DNA of 64,000 nucleotides from Thermoanaerobacter kivui (GCF_000763575.1 NZ_CP009170.1:521501-585500); one strand, 5' to 3'. Shown: positions 17,410-27,572, numbered from the stretch's first letter. The notes: a model not told the origin generated them from the letters alone. Translations and numbers: made by a program.

Positions 17410-17985
17410 ATTAATATTGAAAAGTTAGCTGAAAAATTGACCCAACGATTATTCAAAACTCAAAATTTGACGGATATTGAAATGGCAAAAATACAATATG
17501 GCATAAGCTTAATTTTAGGCGTGCTGATTGAATTTGTCTTAGTTTACACTGTCTCTTTAATATTAGGATTTGGTTTTTACACTGCAGTAATAATGATTTC
17601 AGCTCTTTTGTTGAGAATAAATACAGGCGGAGCTCATTGTTCTACTTATAATAGATGTATAACTTTTACAGCAATTTATTTTATACCTTTTTCTGCTTTA
17701 GCAAAATTTGTAGACATACATTTTCCTTTGACATTTAAATTTTTTGTGAGTCTATTGCTATATTTTATAGTTTTAGCGATAGTAAAAAATCATAAATTTT
17801 ATAAAATTGTAGTTTTCAGTTTTGTTCTTCTAAACATTTTGCTGTTTTTTATGGGCTCAATATTTGGCGTCAAAATGTTGTTTATGGTATCTATTGGTTT
17901 TATGCTGCAAGCTATAATGATAACTTCCTTTGGGGAAATGATGATAAGAATTGCTGATAATGTTATAAAAAAATTAGGAATATAA
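17410..17985 (+). CDS. agrB: AgrB-like peptide-processing membrane endopeptidase
   Basis: A membrane protein (about 191 aa) of the AgrB family, which cuts and cyclises the AgrD signal peptide. Catalytic His and Cys sit seven residues apart in TGGAHCSTYNRC, as in staphylococcal AgrB. The frame has no ATG, GTG or TTG before TTG 17437, which has no ribosome site and would remove the conserved start INIEKLAEKLTQRLF. GGAGG at 17396-17400 places initiation at ATT 17410 instead, so AUU initiation is likely. The kinase gene ends two bases before it. Confidence 0.85.
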   Translation: MNIEKLAEKLTQRLFKTQNLTDIEMAKIQYGISLILGVLIEFVLVYTVSLILGFGFYTAVIMISALLLRINTGGAHCSTYNRCITFTAIYFIPFSALAKFVDIHFPLTFKFFVSLLLYFIVLAIVKNHKFYKIVVFSFVLLNILLFFMGSIFGVKMLFMVSIGFMLQAIMITSFGEMMIRIADNVIKKLGI

Positions 17986-18143
17986 TTTTTTTGTCATTTT
18001 TATCATACTTTTTATGTAATTTAAGAAAAGAAATACATTTTAATACAAAAAATTAATGGGTATAAATATAAAAGAAGGAAAAAACTTCAAAATAAATGCT
18101 GTTTTTAGGATGTAATTTGGAAAAAATTAGGTGAAAAATGCAT

Positions 18144-18208
18144 TTTCGTTCCCAAAAATGACACTTTCGTTCCGAAATCCACACAAAGGGTTTTAAATGT
18201 TGTATAAT
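18144..18208 (+). promoter_or_regulatory. agrD promoter with 21-bp-spaced direct repeats (LytTR-type operator)
   Basis: TTTCGTTCC occurs at 18144-18152 and again at 18165-18173. The 9-bp repeats start 21 bp apart, two helix turns, the layout bound by AgrA/LytTR dimers. A good -10, TATAAT, lies at 18203-18208, but no recognisable -35 is present at 18180, as expected for an activator-dependent promoter. Confidence 0.75.
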
Positions 18209-18237
18209 TAGATAAAGATAAGTGGGAGGTGAATTTA

Positions 18238-18369
18238 ATGAAAAAGGTTCGTCCGATGTCAATATTAGGGACGGTGCTTACCTTTATAGGTACATTGGGG
18301 CTGGTGACTCCCGCTTGTATCGGTTGGTTTTATAAGCCCCAAGTGCCTGAGGTTTTGGCGAAAAAGTAA
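18238..18369 (+). CDS. agrD: AgrD-type cyclic peptide autoinducer precursor
   Basis: A 43-residue peptide with the three-part AgrD design: an N-terminal amphipathic/hydrophobic leader (MKKVRPMSILGTVLTF...), a core around TPACIGWF whose single cysteine would form the thiolactone, and an acidic/proline-rich tail YKPQVPEVLAKK matching the AgrB recognition tail. The exact ring end (F or Y) cannot be fixed from sequence. ATG 18238 follows GTGGGAGGTG. The gene stands 250 bp after agrB with its own promoter and direct-repeat operator. Confidence 0.9.
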   Translation: MKKVRPMSILGTVLTFIGTLGLVTPACIGWFYKPQVPEVLAKK

Positions 18370-18451
18370 TACCTCTCAAAGATTTTTCTACCCTTCCCTA
18401 GTAGGTTTCAACATTTCTCCTGAGTTTTTTACATGGATTTAAATTATTTTT

Positions 18452-18476
18452 GTGCCGGATAATCGGCACTTTTTTA
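18452..18476 (+). terminator. Terminator of agrD
   Basis: GTGCCG/CGGCAC stem, loop GATAAT, followed by six T and a further T-run. Confidence 0.9.
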
Positions 18477-18496
18477 TTTTAGCATTTAGAATTTTA

Positions 18497-18514
18497 TTGG
18501 CATGATTTTTGCAT
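18497..18514 (+). promoter_or_regulatory. Second putative sigma54 (-24/-12) promoter
   Basis: TTGGCATGATTTTTGCAT has GG and GC 10 bp apart and matches the element at 15079 in 16 of 18 positions. Transcription would run toward the P-loop/Asp23 gene and nfnAB. Confidence 0.7.
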
Positions 18515-18565
18515 AGAAAATGGATGTGATAAGGAAGGGTTATAAAAGCTTAAGGGGGGGTGGTG

Positions 18566-18595
18566 TTGACTTAAAAAGAGTAGGGAAGTTATAAT
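18566..18595 (+). promoter_or_regulatory. sigmaA promoter upstream of the P-loop/Asp23-nfnAB genes
   Basis: TTGACT (18566-18571), 18-bp spacer, TATAAT (18590-18595). The remaining ~175 bp to the gene are AT-rich with no other clear signal. Confidence 0.6.
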
Positions 18596-18773
18596 AAAAT
18601 TGAAGAGGGATAAGATAGGGGGTATATATTTGCCTACTTTTTTCAATAACGTATTGAAGTAGTACACATTTTTTGTGGTTGAAAAATTTGTATAAAGCCA
18701 TCTAATTAATACTGTAAAACAATTTAAAAAATTAATGGTGTGTCTTTTTTATATTTTTTTAGGGGGTAATCTG

Positions 18774-19604
18774 TTGAAAGTCTATTCTTTAGTTGGAGAG
18801 AGTGGTACAGGAAAAAGTCACCATGCCTCTTTTATTGCTGGCAAGTACGGGATTAGGTACATCATAGATGACGGTATTTTGATAAAAGGCAACAATATCA
18901 TAGCAGGGGTTTCTGCCAAAAAAGAGGCCACAAAAATTGCGGCGATAAAAAGGGCATTGTTTACTGACCCCAAACACGCAGAAGATGTAAAAAAAGCTAT
19001 TGAAGAAATGAAACCCGACAAAATCCTCATTATAGGTACTTCTGACAGAATGGTGGATGCGATAGCGGAAAAGCTGGGGCTTCCTCCTGTCAGTATAAGG
19101 ATATACATTAAAGATGTGGTACCGCCAAAACAAATTGAAATAGCTCGGGAAAAAAGACTTACGGAGGGGAAACACGTTATTCCTGTTCCCACATTTGAAG
19201 TTAAAAAGCAATTTTCAGGATATTTTTTAGACTCTCTGCGAATTTTTAGGAGAAATAAGGGTGGATATTTTGAAAAGACAATTGTAAGGCCTAATTACAG
19301 CTATTTAGGGAAATACACTATTTCTGAAAATGTCATAAATTCAATAGTAGCTTATGAGCTTATTTTATTTAATGAGGTTTACAGAGTTAATAGGGTTTTG
19401 ACAGAAAAAAGGCCTGAAGGAATAATTTTAAAAGTAGACGTTACAATAAAGTATGGGTACAAAATTATCCCTGTATTAAAAGAAGCTATGAAAAATATAA
19501 AAAAACAATTGGAGTATATGACGGCCTTAAATGTCCTACAAATGGATATTTATGTAAAAAATTTGTATATAGAAAAAACAAATACTAAAGAAAAGGGTAT
19601 GTGA
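18774..19604 (+). CDS. P-loop NTPase fused to an Asp23/Gls24-like domain
   Basis: A 276-residue protein starting with a Walker A motif (SLVGESGTGKSHHASF). The N-terminal half looks like a small nucleotide-binding domain (DKILIIGTSDRMVDAIAEKL). The C-terminal part, from about residue 185 (NSIVAYELILFNEVYRVNRV through EYMTALNVLQMDIYVKNLYI), resembles the Asp23/Gls24 envelope-stress domain. I do not know a characterised member and infer only nucleotide binding. TTG 18774 follows AGGGGG; an upstream ATG at 18735 lacks a ribosome site. It ends one base before nfnA. Confidence 0.7.
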   Translation: MKVYSLVGESGTGKSHHASFIAGKYGIRYIIDDGILIKGNNIIAGVSAKKEATKIAAIKRALFTDPKHAEDVKKAIEEMKPDKILIIGTSDRMVDAIAEKLGLPPVSIRIYIKDVVPPKQIEIAREKRLTEGKHVIPVPTFEVKKQFSGYFLDSLRIFRRNKGGYFEKTIVRPNYSYLGKYTISENVINSIVAYELILFNEVYRVNRVLTEKRPEGIILKVDVTIKYGYKIIPVLKEAMKNIKKQLEYMTALNVLQMDIYVKNLYIEKTNTKEKGM

Positions 19605-19605
19605 T

Positions 19606-21860
<2,255 letters not shown>

Positions 21861-21960
21861 TTAGTATAATATATCAAAAATATGAATTATTATGCAGAAA
21901 ATATCTTGTAACATTTACAAATGATATAAGAAATGGTATAACAATTAGAATATTATGTTA

Positions 21961-21990
21961 AATATACCCATAAATGGGTATATTTTTTTT
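21961..21990 (+). terminator. Terminator after nfnB
   Basis: AATATACCCA/TGGGTATATT stem followed by eight T. Confidence 0.9.
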
Positions 21991-22030
21991 AAAATGATTA
22001 AAAAAATAGAAAACTTACAATAAAAAAACT

Positions 22031-22058
22031 TTCACAAAAGAAAAAAATGTGATAAAAT
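22031..22058 (+). promoter_or_regulatory. Possible sigmaA promoter of the FMN-binding protein gene
   Basis: TTCACA (22031-22036), 16-bp spacer, TAAAAT (22053-22058). Apart from this and the terminator, the gap before the gene holds nothing I can name. Confidence 0.45.
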
Positions 22059-22176
22059 GCATTTAAATGCATTATTATACGAACCTTTATTTAGAAATAA
22101 CATTAAAACAACTTAATTTAGCGAAAAAATTAGATTTTAAAACTAATCACAAAATATTGAACAGGAGGTAATTGCA

Positions 22177-23817
22177 ATGACCATATGGTCAAAATCAAAT
22201 GATGTACTAGGAACAGTAAACAGAGGAAATCCAGCGGAATCCGGCTTGTGCACACTTTGCATGGCGGATTGCCAGGGAAAGTGCGAAACCTGGCTTTCTA
22301 GTCTTCTGGGCAGAAAAATGTTGTATCCTAGAGATTTTGGTATGGTAACAGCTGGAAGTAGCAACACAACGTCCATTGGCGTATCTTACAATTCATTGAG
22401 GATAATGGGATATAATTACGGTGCTTATGGGTTAGGTCAAAATATTTCCAATTCTTCTGATGACTGCATATTCCCAAATGTAAATATTGAAACTGAATTT
22501 GGTAGTGAAGAAAAAACAAAATCAAGAATTCCTATTATGACTGGTGCTCTCGGGTCGACTTTTATTGCAGCAAAGTACTGGGACCCATTAGCTATAGGTG
22601 CGGCTCTTGTAGGTTTTCCGATAGTAATAGGCGAAAATGTGGCAGGTATTGATAAGGAGGCAGTAATAGAAAATGGCAGAATTAAAAAGGCACCGGAACT
22701 AGACAAAAGAATAAATACTTATCTTCGTTATTTTGATGGATATGGTGCTATTATTGTCCAGGTGAATGTAGAAGACTTAAGGAACGGTGTGGCAGAATAT
22801 GTTATTGAAAAGTACGGTGATAAGGTAATAATAGAGCTTAAATGGGGACAGGGTGCAAAAAGTATTGGTGGCGAAATTCAAGTTAAGGATATTGAATATG
22901 CTACTTTCTTAAAAAAGAGGGGTTACATTGTCGATCCTGATCCAGAAAAGCCTGAAATTGTTGAAGGATTTAAAAACGGTGCTGTAAAATCTTTTGCAAG
23001 GCACAGTAGACTCGGATATACTCATCTATCTTCCCCTGAAGAAGTGAGGGAAGAATTTATGAAAACCGTAGAGTATTTACGAAAAATCGGGTATAAAAAA
23101 ATCACATTAAAAACCGGCTCTTATAGTATGGATAGTTTAGCTATGGCTATAAAATTTGCTACCGAAGCAAAACTTGATTTGCTCACAATCGATGGTTCAG
23201 GCGGCGGAACTGGCATGAGTCCGTGGAATATGATGCAGACATGGGGTGTACCGTCTATACTTCTGCATTCGAAAGCATATGAGTACGCATCAATCCTCGC
23301 AAATAAAGGGCAGAAAGTGGTTGATATGGCTTTTGCCGGTGGTTTTGCAAGAGAAGACCATATTTTTAAAGCCCTTGCCCTGGGAGCACCATTTACAAAG
23401 TTAGTTTGCATGGGAAGAGCATTAATGATACCAGCCTTTGTAGGTTCGAATATAGAAGGGGTACTGCATCCGGAAAGGAAAGGCAAGGTAAATGGAAATT
23501 GGGACAGCTTGCCGCCGACGGTTTCTCAGCTTGGCCTCAAAGCAGAGGAAATTTTCGCAGGTTACTATGAGGTGAAAAAGAAAGTGGGAGAAAATGAAAT
23601 GAAAAATATACCTTATGGAGCTATAGCCGTATGGACTTTAGCGGATAAATTGGCTGCAGGTTTGCAACAGCTGATGGCGGGAGCAAGAAAGTTTTCTATC
23701 AAAGCAATTTCAAGAGAAGATATTGCTTCAGCCAACCGGGAAACTGAAAGGGAAACTGGGATACCCTTTATCACAGATATAAGGAATAATGTTGCGAGAG
23801 ATATTTTAAATTCTTAA
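22177..23817 (+). CDS. FMN-binding glutamate-synthase-like protein (GltB central domain)
   Basis: A 546-residue protein built on the FMN-binding synthase domain of glutamate synthase: ELKWGQGAKSIGGEI, LTIDGSGGGTGMSPWNMMQT and FAGGFAREDHIFKALALGA are typical. It lacks the N-terminal glutaminase domain, so it is not a full GOGAT. An N-terminal cysteine set CTLCMADCQGKC (near residue 25) could hold an iron-sulfur cluster. Its neighbour nfnB is GltD-like, which suggests electron transfer with NfnAB or an NADPH partner, but the substrate is unknown. AACAGGAGG is the ribosome site. Confidence 0.85.
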   Translation: MTIWSKSNDVLGTVNRGNPAESGLCTLCMADCQGKCETWLSSLLGRKMLYPRDFGMVTAGSSNTTSIGVSYNSLRIMGYNYGAYGLGQNISNSSDDCIFPNVNIETEFGSEEKTKSRIPIMTGALGSTFIAAKYWDPLAIGAALVGFPIVIGENVAGIDKEAVIENGRIKKAPELDKRINTYLRYFDGYGAIIVQVNVEDLRNGVAEYVIEKYGDKVIIELKWGQGAKSIGGEIQVKDIEYATFLKKRGYIVDPDPEKPEIVEGFKNGAVKSFARHSRLGYTHLSSPEEVREEFMKTVEYLRKIGYKKITLKTGSYSMDSLAMAIKFATEAKLDLLTIDGSGGGTGMSPWNMMQTWGVPSILLHSKAYEYASILANKGQKVVDMAFAGGFAREDHIFKALALGAPFTKLVCMGRALMIPAFVGSNIEGVLHPERKGKVNGNWDSLPPTVSQLGLKAEEIFAGYYEVKKKVGENEMKNIPYGAIAVWTLADKLAAGLQQLMAGARKFSIKAISREDIASANRETERETGIPFITDIRNNVARDILNS

Positions 23818-23920
23818 AATAATAGGTCTCTCTATGGGGGTAAACTCTATTCTTTTTATGGTGTTTTTTTCTTCAATACTCTTACAATTATTCTCTAAGT
23901 GGTAAATTCTTATTTGAGAA

Positions 23921-23946
23921 AAAAGCCGATTTTCGGCTTTTTTTTT
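23921..23946 (+). terminator. Terminator of the GltB-like gene
   Basis: AAAAGCCGA/TCGGCTTTT stem with a long T-run. Confidence 0.9.
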
Positions 23947-24031
23947 ATACAAAAAAATTATATAATAATAATTAACAGGACAGAGAAATATGATAGTTAG
24001 TGAGTAAATAAACTCAATGTGGGTGAGGAAG

Positions 24032-24925
24032 ATGAAATATAGTGTGGAAGAAAAGGGGACAAAGGTAATTGTAAGGGGGATTGAAGATTTTAACCTTAAA
24101 GAGACTTTTGAGTGCGGACAATGTTTTAGGTGGAATGAAGAAGAAGATGGAAGCTATACAGGAGTTGCATATGATAGAGTAATAAATGTGAAATTAGAAG
24201 GAGATATGTTAATAATTGACAATACAGACTTGAATGACTTTTATGACATATGGTTTGACTATTTTGACCTTGGAAGAGATTATAAGCAGATAAAAGAAAG
24301 TCTTTCACGGGATCCAATATTAAAAGAAGCAATTCAATATGGGAAAGGTATAAGGATTTTGCGCCAAGACACGTGGGAAACTCTTATCTCTTTTATAATC
24401 TCTCAAAACAACAGGATACCCCAGATAAAAAAAGTTATAGAAAATCTTGCGAGGTCTTTTGGAGATCCTATTGAGTACAAAGGAAAAATCTATTATACTT
24501 TTCCCAAGGCTGAAGATTTTGTTATGTTTGATGTGGAGACAATTGCAAAGAGCAAATGTGGTTTTAGGGCGAAGTATATAATGGACGCAGCTTCTAAAGT
24601 TTTTTCAGGAGAGATAAACCTTTTGAAGCTCTATGAGTATAAAACAGGAGAAATTAGAGATATTCTTATGAATATAAACGGTGTAGGGCCCAAAGTGGCT
24701 GATTGCGTGATATTGTATTCAATAGGTAGATACGATACTTTTCCAACAGATGTTTGGATAAAAAGGATTGTAGAGTATTTGTATCTGAAAAGAGAAGGAA
24801 ATCCCTTAGAAATACAGCTATTTGCTATAGATAAATTTGGAGAATTATCTGGATTTGCACAACAATATCTCTTTTATTACAGCAGGGAGATGAGGAAGAA
24901 AATTTTTAACGAGAGGAAGAAGTAA
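24032..24925 (+). CDS. ogg: 8-oxoguanine DNA glycosylase/AP lyase (OGG family)
   Basis: A 297-residue base-excision repair enzyme of the clostridial OGG1-like type. The N-terminal part has LKETFECGQCFRW, the core IISQNNRIPQIKKVIENL, and the helix-hairpin-helix NINGVGPKVADCVILYS carries the catalytic lysine in GPKVADC, with the conserved aspartate in FPTDVWIKR. It removes 8-oxoguanine opposite C. ATG 24032 follows GGTGAGG; ATG 24017 upstream has no ribosome site. The next gene starts immediately after its stop. Confidence 0.92.
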   Translation: MKYSVEEKGTKVIVRGIEDFNLKETFECGQCFRWNEEEDGSYTGVAYDRVINVKLEGDMLIIDNTDLNDFYDIWFDYFDLGRDYKQIKESLSRDPILKEAIQYGKGIRILRQDTWETLISFIISQNNRIPQIKKVIENLARSFGDPIEYKGKIYYTFPKAEDFVMFDVETIAKSKCGFRAKYIMDAASKVFSGEINLLKLYEYKTGEIRDILMNINGVGPKVADCVILYSIGRYDTFPTDVWIKRIVEYLYLKREGNPLEIQLFAIDKFGELSGFAQQYLFYYSREMRKKIFNERKK

Positions 24926-25621
24926 ATGTTAGGAACCATTGTGAATTCAATTGCGATAATTATTGGAGGAACCTTAGGTAGACTTCTTAAAGTAGGTATT
25001 CCTGAGAGATTTAAAACCATAGTGATGCAAGGCGTGGCTTTAAGCGTCATGATGATTGGAATATCCAGTGGGCTTAAGTTTAATAATTTGATGTTGGTAA
25101 TTGTGAGCCTTGTTTTGGGTGGTATTATAGGGGAAGCTTTAAATATTGAAGAATATTTAAATAAGTTAGGAGATACATTGCAAAAAAAGTTAAGTAAAGA
25201 TAACAGTTCTACAATTAGCAAAGGCTTTGTGACAGCAAGTTTAGTTTATTGCATTGGTGCTATGGCAATTGTAGGTGCTTTGAAAGATGGACTTTCAGGA
25301 GACCACAGTATACTATTTGCTAAATCTGTGCTAGATGGAATTTCCTCCATAATTTTTGCTTCTACTTTTGGAATAGGTGTTGTTTTTTCAGCTATTTCGG
25401 TATTTTTGTATCAAGGTTCTATTTCATTAGGTGCATCTTTTTTGCAAGGGCTTTTGACGAAACCAGTGATTGAAGACATGACAGCTGTAGGAGGAGTATT
25501 GATATTTGCGATTTCTTTGAACATGTTGGAAATTAAAAATATAAAAGTGGGTAATTTGCTTCCAGCTATTTTTATACCTATTTTTTATCAGATTTTACTA
25601 AACCTTATAAAAGGATTTTAG
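24926..25621 (+). CDS. DUF554 family membrane protein
   Basis: A 231-residue polytopic membrane protein of the DUF554 (YdfK-like) family: it begins MLGTIVNSIAIIIGGTLGRL and has GVALSVMMIGISSGLK and LVYCIGAMAIVGALKDGLSG. About six spans are predicted. The function is unknown. It starts directly after the ogg stop and is followed after 11 bp by the HutP-like gene, so the three are probably co-transcribed. Confidence 0.85.
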   Translation: MLGTIVNSIAIIIGGTLGRLLKVGIPERFKTIVMQGVALSVMMIGISSGLKFNNLMLVIVSLVLGGIIGEALNIEEYLNKLGDTLQKKLSKDNSSTISKGFVTASLVYCIGAMAIVGALKDGLSGDHSILFAKSVLDGISSIIFASTFGIGVVFSAISVFLYQGSISLGASFLQGLLTKPVIEDMTAVGGVLIFAISLNMLEIKNIKVGNLLPAIFIPIFYQILLNLIKGF

Positions 25622-25632
25622 GCGGTGCCAAT

Positions 25633-26046
25633 ATGAAACCGATGAAGAGTATTGATGTAGCCAGAGTTGCGGTAAAAATGGCTATGTCAACGAGAGAAGA
25701 GGAAGAGGCTTTAAAAAATAAATATTGGCAACAGGGAGTAAAAGTTGCTGCTGTTGATTATGGTGGAGAATATGTAACTTCTATATCTAAAATTATTGAA
25801 AGAGCAGTTGTAGCAGCTAAAAGAGAAGGAATTATAGAAGAGAGTCACACAGGAGAGGGAGCAGTTGCAGGGGCTGCCCATGACGCTGTTATGCAAGTCA
25901 TGAACAAAGCCATGGGCCTTAATGTAGGAGGGAAAATAGGAATTGCATATGCTAATGAACATCTTTGTGTTTGTGTGTTTTTTGCGGTAGGGATGCTCAA
26001 CTTAAACGAAGTAGCTATAGGATTAGGTCACAGGTCGTTAAAATGA
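25633..26046 (+). CDS. hutP: HutP family RNA-binding protein
   Basis: A 137-residue protein of the HutP family. In Bacillus, HutP binds histidine and Mg2+ and antiterminates the hut operon. Here ESHTGEGAVAGAAHDAVMQV and the C-terminal NLNEVAIGLGHRSL match the family, including histidines of the type that bind metal. No hut operon is near except a HutI-like amidohydrolase 22 kb away, so the RNA target is unknown. The stop is inside the following terminator. Confidence 0.8.
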   Translation: MKPMKSIDVARVAVKMAMSTREEEEALKNKYWQQGVKVAAVDYGGEYVTSISKIIERAVVAAKREGIIEESHTGEGAVAGAAHDAVMQVMNKAMGLNVGGKIGIAYANEHLCVCVFFAVGMLNLNEVAIGLGHRSLK

Positions 26047-26072
26047 GGGGTTAAACCCCTCATACTTTTTTT
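26043..26072. terminator. Convergent terminator for hutP and the subtilisin gene
   Basis: ATGAGGGG/CCCCTCAT stem with T-run on the + side; it contains the stop codons of both convergent genes. Confidence 0.85.
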
Positions 26073-27298
26073 AAAGCTTCTTCTATATTTATCATCCCAC
26101 TACCTTGAGTCCATAACCCTGCATCGCCGATTTTTATTGCTGTCGATTTTAAAATATTTTTTATTTGGATATTGGCCAAATTAGGATTTTTTTCAAGAAG
26201 CAGTGCTGCTGCTCCTGCTGCCATTGGAGTGGCCATAGAAGTTCCTGTTGCTGTTCTATATGCTTTATTCACCATGATTTCATCTGCACCAAAAGGTACG
26301 TTTCCTGAAGCAGTAGAAATTATTTTTACACCTGGTGCTACTATGTCTGGTTTGTATAGATAAGGCGAACCTCTTCCAGAAAATTGAGCTATTTCGTCAT
26401 CACTTATGTCGGAGGTTCTTTTGTCATCTACTGCTCCAACTGTTATTGCGTTTCTACTAGTACCGGGAGAAGTAATAGTGTTGTAATTGGGTCCAGAATT
26501 TCCGGCAGCTACAGTAACTACTATTCCATGCTTCCACAATGTATCCACACCTCTTACTAAGGGGTCTAGAAAGGTAGGTAATGAAGGAGTTTCACCTATT
26601 GAAAGAGAAACTATTCTTATATTGTATTTATCTTTGTTGTCTAAAACCCATTGCATTCCGGCTAATATATCTGATGATAGACCCTTTCCATAAGCATCAA
26701 GGACTTTTACTGCTACTATATTTGCTTCTGGAGCAACTCCTTTGTATTTTCCATTTGAGGCATATCCGTTTCCTGCAGCATCCCCTGCTACATGGGTTCC
26801 ATGACCGTTATCGTCATAAGGCTGTTTTTTTCCATTGACAACATCATAAAAAGCTACTATGCGATTTTTGGGTTTTGTAAAGTCAGGATGAGGATATATT
26901 CCTGTGTCTAAAAAAGCGATTGTTACACCTTTTCCGGTGTAGCCTAAATCATTTACTTTTCTTGAGTTGATTTCTTGTGTCGCAATGTTAAGTTGCACCT
27001 GGATGGTGGAGTCTTCTGCTATGAAGTGTATACCACTGAGGGAAGCAATTTTTGCTAATTTATTGCATGGCAGATTAACTGACCACGCGTTTATGATGGG
27101 AAGTTCGAATTTTATACTTCCTCCTAATTTTTCAATTTTTGCTTTTAAAATACTATAGGGTAATCTTGAATATAAGATTACTGGTACACATTCACTTCTT
27201 AAATAAGCTACTTTATTTAATAATCTTTTGTCAATTTTGTTTTTAATAAATATGTCTTTCGCTATCTTAGAAAATACAAATATTGGTATCAAGTTCAT
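26060..27298 (-). CDS. Intracellular subtilisin-like serine protease (AprX-like, S8)
   Basis: A 412-residue S8 peptidase with catalytic Asp131 (AFLDTGIYPHPDF), His166 (DNGHGTHVAG), oxyanion Asn267 (VAAGNSG) and Ser354 (GTSMATPMAAG). An inhibitor-like prodomain (about 30-110) precedes the catalytic domain. There is no convincing signal peptide, which fits AprX-type cytoplasmic subtilisins. The start follows AAAGGAGG; an in-frame ATG 60 bp further upstream contains that site inside its reading frame and was rejected. Confidence 0.9.
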   Translation of the reverse strand: MNLIPIFVFSKIAKDIFIKNKIDKRLLNKVAYLRSECVPVILYSRLPYSILKAKIEKLGGSIKFELPIINAWSVNLPCNKLAKIASLSGIHFIAEDSTIQVQLNIATQEINSRKVNDLGYTGKGVTIAFLDTGIYPHPDFTKPKNRIVAFYDVVNGKKQPYDDNGHGTHVAGDAAGNGYASNGKYKGVAPEANIVAVKVLDAYGKGLSSDILAGMQWVLDNKDKYNIRIVSLSIGETPSLPTFLDPLVRGVDTLWKHGIVVTVAAGNSGPNYNTITSPGTSRNAITVGAVDDKRTSDISDDEIAQFSGRGSPYLYKPDIVAPGVKIISTASGNVPFGADEIMVNKAYRTATGTSMATPMAAGAAALLLEKNPNLANIQIKNILKSTAIKIGDAGLWTQGSGMINIEEALKKV

Positions 27299-27390
27299 TT
27301 GCGTACCTCCTTTCATACTATTAACAGAATATGTGGTAAATAAAAATTTGTTAGCCAAAATTTAAAAAGTGTCACCATCTGAAGTTATGA

Positions 27391-27407
27391 CATATTATAT
27401 AGTAGGT
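27391..27407 (+). promoter_or_regulatory. Shared upstream element, sigmaK-like -10
   Basis: CATATTATATAGTAGGT lies 68 bp before a 37-residue membrane peptide gene. CATATTATA fits the CATAnnnTA -10 of mother-cell sigmaK, and an AC pair sits about 15 bp upstream. A near copy precedes the paralogous gene at 28143. Confidence 0.45.
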
Positions 27408-27458
27408 CTTGAAAGACCCACATAGAAAGGCTAAGACCTGAAAGGAGGAAAATTATTT

Positions 27459-27572
27459 ATGCCTGTAGATAAAAGCGGAGCAGGATTTGCATGGTGGTTT
27501 TGGATTATAATTATAATATTGTTAATCTTCCTGTTTGTACCAGGTATCATTGTTGAAGAACCAAAGGCTTAA
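27459..27572 (+). CDS. Small single-span membrane protein (family A)
   Basis: A 37-residue peptide: short polar N-terminus MPVDKSGAGFAWW, one hydrophobic span rich in Ile/Leu, then FVPGIIVEEPKA. A paralog (28143) shares the FWI...FVPGII core. It has a near-perfect GAAAGGAGGAA ribosome site, so translation is real. The function is unknown; the sigmaK-like element and the neighbours make a spore-related role possible. Confidence 0.75.
   Translation: MPVDKSGAGFAWWFWIIIIILLIFLFVPGIIVEEPKA

Noticed and set aside
18789-19211. Overlapping minus-strand frames over the P-loop gene
   Set aside because: Two antisense frames coincide with the coding strand; neither has a ribosome site or protein-like pattern.
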